Part shown: positions 1-5,278 of the stretch, in pieces | How the letters are laid out: every line of letters begins with the position of its first letter | Numbering within the stretch: position 1 is the stretch's first letter | Source of the DNA: an uncultured Verrucomicrobiota bacterium | Lineage (GTDB): Bacteria; Verrucomicrobiota; Verrucomicrobiae; Verrucomicrobiales; DEV007 | Assembly (NCBI GenBank): GCA_902591645.1 | Contig: CACJBM010000026.1 | Location: 1-25,748, forward strand | Reading direction: 5' to 3' | DNA: 25,748 nt | Made by a program: the position numbers and the translations under genes | The notes under the pieces: model-generated | Told to the model about the DNA's origin: nothing | Seen by the model: only the letters and a program-made list of their open reading frames with translations | The model's database searches: none

Positions 1-306
1 CTCGTACTTTGGATAAGGCTTTTCTTTCGGTCTCTTTTTCTTTGGGGGATTCGACCAATAATTCCTAGCTCTACGGAGGAAATCCTCGACTTCAAACTCT
101 GAGACATTTCGCCCACAATCAACTACAGCATCGAGTACTAATTGAATCACATAGGCATTATTATCCTCCCATAACTTCAGCTTACCGACCTCATTAGTGA
201 AATCACCAATAGCCTGATGTACGCCATCACCTGCTTGCGGTACATCGGCCAGGAATCTTAAAGCCTGAGCCTCTTTCTTTGCTTGATAATACAAATCCCA
301 ATCCAT
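1..306 (-). CDS. Hypothetical protein, partial (3' end beyond window)
   Basis: An open frame runs from an ATG at 306 to the window edge, giving at least 102 residues that begin MDWDLYYQAKKEAQALRF and become Lys/Pro-rich near the edge (SNPPKKKRPKEKP). It lies 22 bp behind the 138-aa gene and on the same strand, so it is probably the third gene of a leftward operon that starts with the excisionase-like gene at 1031. I do not recognise the family. The charged, largely helical sequence has no signal peptide or membrane segment, so it is probably cytoplasmic. The remaining length is unknown. Confidence 0.55.
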   Translation of the reverse strand, partial: MDWDLYYQAKKEAQALRFLADVPQAGDGVHQAIGDFTNEVGKLKLWEDNNAYVIQLVLDAVVDCGRNVSEFEVEDFLRRARNYWSNPPKKKRPKEKPYPKYE

Positions 307-328
307 CGTTTTTAGGTAATCTTTTGTG

Positions 329-745
329 TTATTCTGGTTCTGGCATTTCAACTTCGTGAGATTCGTAGTGATCCCAAAATCCTCTAGGAGATCCAGCAGG
401 GGCCATATCTAATCCACCAACAGTGGCGAACCCAGAGTACTGAGTGTATAGAATCATTGCTCCGTCTTTATCATCATACTCCTCCTCTACATTGAACGGG
501 CGTACCTCGAAACCACCGCATGAATACGAGAATCTTATGTATTGGATAATCTTTGTATCCCAACCATTCTTCCTAAGTTCATCTAATGCCCTAGTAAGCA
601 ATGTGATTCTGAGGTCTGCCGTGTTCTTGTCTATCCTCCCCCAGCAAAAACTCGTGTAGCTGAAGGGCAGAATAATAGTTATTTCTCTATTGTGGACATA
701 AAACCCATCGTGCATTTCAAACACATGGTCAGTTGATCTATACAT
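329..745 (-). CDS. Hypothetical protein, 138 aa, element-borne
   Basis: This frame overlaps the upstream excisionase-like gene by 8 bp (start codon at 743-745, upstream stop at 738-740), which suggests translational coupling. The protein has no signal peptide and no clear membrane helix. The middle (residues about 45-75) looks helical and basic, and the C-terminal third is rich in Gly, Pro and acidic residues, ending HEVEMPEPE. I do not recognise the family. Its position directly after a putative Xis-like gene suggests an accessory role in the element, but nothing in the sequence says what that role is. Confidence 0.5.
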   Translation of the reverse strand: MYRSTDHVFEMHDGFYVHNREITIILPFSYTSFCWGRIDKNTADLRITLLTRALDELRKNGWDTKIIQYIRFSYSCGGFEVRPFNVEEEYDDKDGAMILYTQYSGFATVGGLDMAPAGSPRGFWDHYESHEVEMPEPE

Positions 746-1031
746 AATAAACCTTCCCTTCTCTTAATGCGTCCGCTCTGTGGGTAGCTTCTCTTTGCAT
801 TCGGTAGAACTCCGATGCCAGCACGCGCACCTGACCTAACTCGGTAACGCATTTCAGTTTGCCTTGTTTGAACTTTTTATAAGCCCAGTCTCTTTCGTTA
901 CCGTGTAATTCAGCAAACTCAGCGAGCGTGAATGAACTTCTCGGTTTGCCCGTGACTGGGTCTATGACGAACATCTCCTTTGGATCAGGAGGCTTTACAT
1001 TTGTTTGATTAGATTTATCTTTCATGATCAT
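738..1031 (-). CDS. Excisionase-like / MerR-type helix-turn-helix small protein, 97 aa
   Basis: Residues about 32-80 fit the pattern of excisionase and AlpA-type winged-helix proteins: FTLAEFAELHGNERDWAYKK, then a K-Q-G-K-L turn and an R-V-L-A strand segment. In that family the helix-turn-helix binds DNA at attachment sites, or represses or activates element genes. The first 30 residues are a polar tail (MIMKDKSNQTNVKPPDPKEM). The start could be the ATG at 1031 or the one at 1025, and neither has a clear Shine-Dalgarno. It is the first gene of a leftward operon with the 138-aa and partial 102-aa genes. A strong hairpin at 1041-1077 sits directly upstream of its start. A recombination directionality factor is the favoured reading because a tyrosine recombinase is nearby, but the match is by pattern only. 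Confidence 0.5.
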   Translation of the reverse strand: MIMKDKSNQTNVKPPDPKEMFVIDPVTGKPRSSFTLAEFAELHGNERDWAYKKFKQGKLKCVTELGQVRVLASEFYRMQREATHRADALREGKVYYV

Positions 1032-1040
1032 TTGTTATTC

Positions 1041-1080
1041 AAAGCACCGCAGAAGATCGCTCCTACTGCGGTGCTTTTTT
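1041..1080 (+). terminator. Strong rho-independent terminator, + strand
   Basis: A perfect 12-bp stem (1041-1052 with 1066-1077) and a 13-nt loop are followed on the + strand by a run of six T (1075-1080). There is no + strand gene upstream in 1-1040. On the - strand the hairpin lies immediately before the excisionase-like start and is followed only by TTTGAATAAC, so it would be a weak terminator there. Confidence 0.75.
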
Positions 1081-1090
1081 GTGTGTGACA

Positions 1091-1102
1091 GTGCGGTCGC
1101 AC
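1091..1102. promoter_or_regulatory. Short inverted repeat GTGCG-gt-CGCAC
   Basis: A 5-bp inverted repeat with a 2-bp spacer lies between the terminator-like hairpin and the 1225-1812 gene. It could be an operator half-site pair upstream of the excisionase-like operon. It is short enough to be chance. Confidence 0.2.
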
Positions 1103-1224
1103 CATCCCGCAGGTAATGTCGGGTTGATCCACTCCGAATCACTCTTTGGGTGAAATTAGGCCATTTAAGAACACAGAAATCCCTATTTTTATAGAGTGTG
1201 TTTTTTTAAGCGCAACCTAAACGC

Positions 1225-1812
1225 CTAAGAGAGAAGCCTACCTAATCGTATTCTGATCTCAGCCGTCTCCATATCAATTTCTTCTATCTCTGGATCTTCG
1301 GAGCTTAAATCTATCACCTCTTGTTTTGCATTTCTTTTGAGCCTGTTAAGCTCTGCTATTTCTTCAGTGCTACCTCCTGCATAATCATCCACAGCCCTTT
1401 TCGCACGAGCGTATTTCTCTTCGGCCCTTTTAAGTGGTATCGACCTGTTCGTTGTTAAAGCACCTTTCTTGCGCTTTAATTTTTGAAGCTTGTCTGTTAA
1501 CCCCACATACCACTGGTTAATTCCTTCCACTAAGTCCTGCCTTTCTTTTTCCGATAACATAATCTTGAACATCTTCTGGTCTCTAATGATCGTGTCGTCT
1601 TCATATACCCATTCTCCGACATAAACCGATTGCGGACTGCTATAGTCGCCTGTCACTCTCGGATTCGTTCCCTCCAATACATAGACAGGCTCATCGGATT
1701 CCTCTGGCCAGAATGCTTTAGTTTCTTTTAGGTAAGTCTGGTAAGCCTCAAACTTCACATCGAAGTCCTTTTCTTTTAGCGTAGGAAAAGCCTCATTGAG
1801 AACAGCAGACAT
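1225..1812 (-). CDS. Hypothetical protein with charged, coiled-coil-like C-terminal half, 195 aa
   Basis: I chose the ATG at 1810-1812 (MSAVLNEAFPTLKEKDF) because a purine-rich AGAGAAG stands 8 nt before it. The frame can be extended to a GTG at 1929 (234 aa), but the extra 39 residues are hydrophobic and Cys-containing and unlike the rest. The N-terminal half holds a possible beta-rich segment (YVLEGTNPRVTGD, QSVYVGEWVYEDD). From residue about 100 on it is helical and highly charged, with Lys/Arg/Glu heptad-like runs, and it ends in an acidic then Arg-containing tail. I do not recognise the family. It stands alone, divergent from the 41-aa ORF, inside the integrated element. Confidence 0.5.
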   Translation of the reverse strand: MSAVLNEAFPTLKEKDFDVKFEAYQTYLKETKAFWPEESDEPVYVLEGTNPRVTGDYSSPQSVYVGEWVYEDDTIIRDQKMFKIMLSEKERQDLVEGINQWYVGLTDKLQKLKRKKGALTTNRSIPLKRAEEKYARAKRAVDDYAGGSTEEIAELNRLKRNAKQEVIDLSSEDPEIEEIDMETAEIRIRLGRLLS

Positions 1813-1926
1813 CAGTACTGCTTCTCTATCTTTGGGACTGTCACACACAATCGCAATATACACGAGCCAGTGTGCCAGAATCAAGTCACATAGAATTTGT
1901 GATAGTGTTAAATAACAGCTTATAGA

Positions 1927-2006
1927 CACCCCCCCTATCGGAATTTTAGACCCACCCCCTTTGACCTATTATTGGGGTTTTGAGACGTCTGCCCCCTTTT
2001 TGTCGG
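1927..2006 (-). repeat. Three G-rich clusters in the divergent intergenic region
   Basis: Read on the - strand, runs of five to seven G occur near 1996-1992, 1959-1955 and 1935-1929, each flanked by A or T-rich bases. The 8-bp palindrome AGACGTCT lies at 1983-1990 between two of them. The region separates the leftward 195-aa gene from the rightward 41-aa ORF. It could be a set of protein sites, a G-quadruplex-prone tract or simple composition. Confidence 0.3.
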
Positions 2007-2036
2007 ATCAGTGTCGCAAGCTCTAGCCATTATTTA

Positions 2037-2062
2037 ATGTCATACAGAAAAAGTTATGTCAT
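2037..2062 (+). promoter_or_regulatory. Direct repeat ATGTCAT x2, 19 bp apart
   Basis: ATGTCAT occurs at 2037-2043 and again at 2056-2062, close to two helical turns apart, immediately before the 41-aa ORF at 2072. The arrangement suits a dimer-of-dimers operator, but with 7-bp units chance is possible. Confidence 0.25.
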
Positions 2063-2071
2063 TGTTAAAGT

Positions 2072-2197
2072 ATGGAGGAGGAAGAAGATAAAAAGAGGGA
2101 AGAGTTTATGAAGAAGAATAAAGTTCACCCTATTGAAGGGTTCTTACTTATCCTCGGTCTGTGTTGGGCTATTTATGAAATCGTCACACGTATTTAA
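2072..2197 (+). CDS. Micro-ORF: 41-aa single-pass membrane peptide
   Basis: A + strand frame encodes a strongly charged N-terminus (MEEEEDKKREEFMKKNKVHP) followed by one hydrophobic helix of about 16 residues (GFLLILGLCWAIYEIV) and a Thr-Arg-Ile end. This is the profile of a small inner-membrane peptide. An internal ATG at 2108 would give a 29-aa version with the AGAGGGAAGAG stretch as ribosome-binding site at good distance, and that start may be the real one. The ORF is the only + strand coding candidate in the element and ends 9 bp before the hairpin at 2207. The function is unknown. Toxin-antitoxin type I toxins and holin-like peptides share the profile, but no family is recognisable. Confidence 0.4.
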   Translation: MEEEEDKKREEFMKKNKVHPIEGFLLILGLCWAIYEIVTRI

Positions 2198-2201
2198 GAA
2201 C

Positions 2202-2238
2202 AAAAAAGAGCGATCCCTCATTTAAGAAGGATCGCTCT
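2202..2238 (-). terminator. Rho-independent terminator of the integrase operon
   Basis: A perfect 10-bp stem (2207-2216 with 2229-2238) encloses a 12-nt loop. Read leftward it is followed by TTTTTTG, giving a normal intrinsic terminator for the operon of the tyrosine recombinase and the 58-aa ORF, whose last stop codon is at 2259-2261. Read rightward it lacks a T-run, but it may still shelter the 3' end of the 41-aa ORF. Confidence 0.75.
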
Positions 2239-2258
2239 CAGTGATATCTCTAGAAATA

Positions 2259-2435
2259 TTACGCTACTTGCTTTAGCTCTGCTCTGCCTTCAAACGCAGG
2301 AGGCTTTATTAAGTGCCTATATTTATAATACCTCCCACCTTCTCCGAAGGCTTCCTTCGCTTCTTTGATTTCCTGTTCTGTTGGAACCTTCACTTTGAAG
2401 GTTAGCTTCTGTCTGTTGTTAGTTATGTCTGCCAT
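2259..2435 (-). CDS. 58-aa ORF co-transcribed with the integrase
   Basis: An ATG at 2433-2435 opens a 58-codon frame beginning MADITNNRQKLTFKVKVPTE and ending KQVA before TAA. It begins 3 bp after the recombinase stop codon and is followed by the terminator at 2202-2238, so it forms a two-gene operon with the recombinase. The peptide is basic and soluble, with a predicted beta strand (KLTFKVKV) and then a charged helix (TEQEIKEAKEAFGEG). I do not recognise the family. The tight coupling suggests a helper of the recombinase or an element regulator; this is inference. Confidence 0.55.
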   Translation of the reverse strand: MADITNNRQKLTFKVKVPTEQEIKEAKEAFGEGGRYYKYRHLIKPPAFEGRAELKQVA

Positions 2436-2438
2436 AAA

Positions 2439-3740
2439 TTATGCGAAAGCTTTCTCTAATAAGTCCTTCCTTTTATCGAATGCTTCGTCGTGATTGTATT
2501 TGAGATTAGTATCCAAATTAGCGTGGCCTAGCTGGCGCATACATTCTTCAGCACTAGCCCCCATCTGCCTCATCAATGTATTGTGGTAATGGCGCAATGA
2601 ATGGAAGTCTCGCTTATATTGCGCCTTCTTTATCGTTGTGTAGTAAGGCACACCAGCATCTTCTCTTATTTTCCGAAAACCTCTCGATCTTGTTTCCTCT
2701 ACCAGTTTGGCTGAACTGAAGATATGACCCGATCTGTTCTCACCTGCCGTGATAGCTAATGACTCTAAGTATGGCAGAAGCCTTCCGTTCTCTGGGATAG
2801 GCAAATCTAGCCACCCTTCGTCTTCCATCCCCTTACGCCTTTTAACAGGTATTAAACCTATCTTCCTCTCCTCAAGACTCACGTCTTCCCATTTCAACTC
2901 GTGGCAGTTTTTGGAACGGAGTCCTGTTTCAATGGCTGTAAGAATAACGCCTTTCCAGCATCCTTTAGCTTCCTTCAGCAAAGCTTCCACTTCTTCGGAG
3001 GTATATGTCCCACGCTTGTAAGAATCGGTTTTCTTGAAGTAATCGATATTTATCGACAAGTCTTTGTGAGTTAACTCATCTTTAGCGGCTTGCTTCAAAG
3101 CTCTTTTTAGTATTTGTACAGATTGATTGATGGTAGTTGCCCTTCTGCCTCCCCTAGCAAGATGCTCTTCTATAGCTCTAATATCCTTCACTTCTAATAA
3201 ATGAAGAGGCTTTTTAGATATCTTTTCCACCTTACTATCTGTTACCTCAAGTCTGGAAGACTCTCCTTTCTTACAACCCAGCCGATCACGTCGGAGTCCT
3301 TTCAATGGTAGGGCATAGCCTATATAGGTTTCGTAAGTCTGAGGCTTCACATCTCTATAAAGCTTTTCTAGATAGGCATCTATCCATTCCGCTAAAGTGT
3401 AGTCCTCGGTAGTGCTAGCCCCACCTGATTGAATGTGGTGGGCTTGTCTGGCGACTTTGACTACCCACTCTTCATCGCACTTACCGCTAGTGATTACCTT
3501 TAGGACTTCGCCTACAAGTTCGAGCATCTCATCAGCGATGCCGTTGTTACCTATATTCTTCACTGTTTGGTCGAGGTTCAGATCGAATGCTCTTTTCTTT
3601 TTCTCAGCTTCTCTTTTGTTTTTGGTTCCTAAGGAGGCGTATTTGTAGCCGTCTTGCTTATGGAACTTGTATTTAACTGCGTAGATCCCGTTCGTTTTCT
3701 TGTACAAATATGAGTACAACGTCTCAATTTTCTTCATCAT
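2439..3740 (-). CDS. Tyrosine recombinase / phage-type integrase
   Basis: This is a complete site-specific recombinase of 433 aa. The N-terminal part (residues about 7-60) resembles an arm-binding domain (NGIYAVKYKF, then SLGTKNKREAEKKKRAF), a SAM-like core-binding domain follows (about 110-230), and the catalytic domain covers about 245-425. The catalytic set is visible: R275 in ETGLRSKNCHELKW, H380-x-x-R383 in FHSLRHYH, H406 in LGHANLDT and the nucleophile Y415 in LKYNH. I placed the start at the ATG pair 3740/3737 rather than an upstream start at 3821, because the added 27 residues are Cys/His-rich and do not resemble an integrase N-terminus. It lies at the element edge, next to the 3' end of the DUF1501 gene, as expected for the integrase of an inserted element. 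Confidence 0.9.
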   Translation of the reverse strand: MMKKIETLYSYLYKKTNGIYAVKYKFHKQDGYKYASLGTKNKREAEKKKRAFDLNLDQTVKNIGNNGIADEMLELVGEVLKVITSGKCDEEWVVKVARQAHHIQSGGASTTEDYTLAEWIDAYLEKLYRDVKPQTYETYIGYALPLKGLRRDRLGCKKGESSRLEVTDSKVEKISKKPLHLLEVKDIRAIEEHLARGGRRATTINQSVQILKRALKQAAKDELTHKDLSINIDYFKKTDSYKRGTYTSEEVEALLKEAKGCWKGVILTAIETGLRSKNCHELKWEDVSLEERKIGLIPVKRRKGMEDEGWLDLPIPENGRLLPYLESLAITAGENRSGHIFSSAKLVEETRSRGFRKIREDAGVPYYTTIKKAQYKRDFHSLRHYHNTLMRQMGASAEECMRQLGHANLDTNLKYNHDEAFDKRKDLLEKAFA

Positions 3741-3824
3741 TATTATTCTTTTTAAGGTTATGGATTGATGTAAGTGCTGACCGACAACAAAGTGACAACA
3801 CTTCATGTGTATCCATACCACTTC

Positions 3825-3842
3825 GGGTAACTCTACTTACCC
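3825..3842. other. Candidate attachment core: inverted repeat gggtaa-ctctac-ttaccc
   Basis: Two 6-bp arms (3825-3830 and 3837-3842) flank a 6-bp spacer. They lie between the recombinase start and the first chromosomal gene end at 3870. Core sites of tyrosine recombinases often have this layout of inverted arms around a 6-8 bp crossover region. The partner site (attL) is outside the window, so this stays a candidate. Confidence 0.3.
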
Positions 3843-3869
3843 TATAACTTACTGATTACCAACGGGTTT

Positions 3870-5261
3870 TCAAGATATAACATCTTTGATGATTTTTCCG
3901 GAAACGTCCGTGAGCCTAAAGTCTCTTCCTGAATACCGATAAGTGAAACTCTCGTGATCAAAGCCTAGCAAACTCAAGATTGTAGCATGAAGATCATGAG
4001 CAGTGACTGGGTTCTCAACGGCCTCAAAGCCAAACTCATCCGTTGCCCCGTACACTGTGCCTCCTTTAATGCCCCCACCCGCTAACCAAATGCTAAAACC
4101 GTATGGATTATGGTCTCTTCCAAACTTAGATTTACCGCTACCTGTAAGCTCTACCGTAGGAGTCCTGCCAAATTCCCCTCCAAAAATCACCAATGTATCA
4201 TCCAGCATTCCTCTTTGCTTAAGGTCCTGTAAAAGTGCCGCTACTGGAGAATCTAACTGAGAAGCCAGCTTTGAATGGTTTTCTTTAATCTTATCATGAT
4301 TATCCCAAGGCTGGCCGGCCCCATGCCATAATTGAACGTAACGGACTCCACGTTCAAGAAGACGACGAGCAATCAGTGTCTGCCTCCCATGTACGTGCCC
4401 CCCATACAGATCCCGTATGTATTTTGGCTCACGCTCTAAATCAAAAGCGTCAGTCGCATCCATTTGCATACGATAAGCTAATTCGAAACTTTGGATTCTT
4501 GCATTTAACAATTTATCTTCATCTCTTTCCTTGAGATGGTTCGAATTTAAATAATTAAGAAAATTCAGCTGCTTCCTTTGGGACTTAGGGTCTTGACCTA
4601 AGGGCCTTATATTTTCGATTAGCTTGTCGACTTTATTATGATTGCTATCAATGAAAGTCGCTTGAAAAATTCCCGGCAAAAAACCTGCCTGCCAATTCTG
4701 CGCTCCTTTAATTGGATAGCCACCTGGACTCATAGCAACGAATGATGGTAAATTTTTATTTTCTGATCCTAGTCCATAAGTGACCCACGACCCAACACTC
4801 GGGCGACTCAGGATCGAGTCTCCGCAATTCATTAGCATCAGTGAAGGCTCATGATTAGGCAATTCAGCCTTCATGGATCGGATAACTGCAATGTCATCAG
4901 CAAACCCGGCAATTTTAGGAAAAATACTACTAAATTCCGTTCCACTAGAGCCATGTTTTTTAAATTCAAAAGGTGAAGGGAACGCTGCACCAGTCTTGCG
5001 TTCTGTCCTTCGTTTACCAAACGGCAATTCCTTTCCTTCAAATTTTTTTAAGGAAGGCTTCGGGTCAAAAGTATCAACATGCGAAGGCCCACCATTCAGG
5101 AAAAAATGAATTACCCTCTTTGCCCTGATGGGGAATTGATTCCTGACAGGATTCATTGCTGAGTCAGCTTGAAGAATTCCCTCAAGCCCAAGGGCCCCTA
5201 TCCCCATACCACATCGATGCAGGAAATTTCGTCTACTAGGATCAAAAGAAAAAGAATTCAT
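3870..5261 (-). CDS. DUF1501 family exported protein (Tat signal, sulfatase-like fold)
   Basis: This 463-aa protein starts with a twin-arginine signal (DPSRRNFLHRCGMGIGALG), so it should be exported folded. The body has the hallmarks of DUF1501: FFLNGGPSHVDTFDPKP near residue 53, a GRTPTVE motif with a following G-R-D-H-N-P, and the closing Y-S-G-R-D-F-R-L-T-D. DUF1501 proteins belong to the alkaline-phosphatase/sulfatase-like fold and are very abundant in Planctomycetota and Verrucomicrobiota. Their reaction is not firmly established, and a role on sulfated or phosphorylated glycans is usually supposed. It is the second gene of an operon, 17 bp behind the DUF1549/DUF1553 gene. The C-terminus is of normal length, so the adjacent element did not truncate it. 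The start is fixed by the Tat motif. Confidence 0.9.
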   Translation of the reverse strand: MNSFSFDPSRRNFLHRCGMGIGALGLEGILQADSAMNPVRNQFPIRAKRVIHFFLNGGPSHVDTFDPKPSLKKFEGKELPFGKRRTERKTGAAFPSPFEFKKHGSSGTEFSSIFPKIAGFADDIAVIRSMKAELPNHEPSLMLMNCGDSILSRPSVGSWVTYGLGSENKNLPSFVAMSPGGYPIKGAQNWQAGFLPGIFQATFIDSNHNKVDKLIENIRPLGQDPKSQRKQLNFLNYLNSNHLKERDEDKLLNARIQSFELAYRMQMDATDAFDLEREPKYIRDLYGGHVHGRQTLIARRLLERGVRYVQLWHGAGQPWDNHDKIKENHSKLASQLDSPVAALLQDLKQRGMLDDTLVIFGGEFGRTPTVELTGSGKSKFGRDHNPYGFSIWLAGGGIKGGTVYGATDEFGFEAVENPVTAHDLHATILSLLGFDHESFTYRYSGRDFRLTDVSGKIIKDVIS

Positions 5262-5278
5262 ATCGATGGAAAATGAAA

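Larger units (their letters stand above)
1..3865. mobile_element. Right-hand part of an integrated element (tyrosine-recombinase type)
   Basis: This stretch carries a complete tyrosine recombinase, a helix-turn-helix protein of excisionase type, several short genes with no recognisable household function, and small operons with their own terminators. It ends between the recombinase start (3740) and the DUF1501 stop codon (3870-3872), after which ordinary chromosomal genes begin. The left end is outside the window. The exact right boundary is not proven: a short inverted repeat at 3825-3842 is a candidate core. No structural phage gene, replication gene or conjugation gene is visible, so prophage, integrative plasmid and genomic island cannot be told apart. 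Confidence 0.6.

Noticed and set aside
444..659. + strand ORF of 71 aa in the integrated element
   Set aside because: It is the reverse-strand shadow of the 138-aa gene, Ser/Leu-rich with no RBS and no domain.
3741..3821. N-terminal extension of the integrase from a start at 3821
   Set aside because: The 27 added residues do not look like an integrase N-terminus, and a tandem ATG at 3740/3737 leads directly into the normal arm-binding domain.
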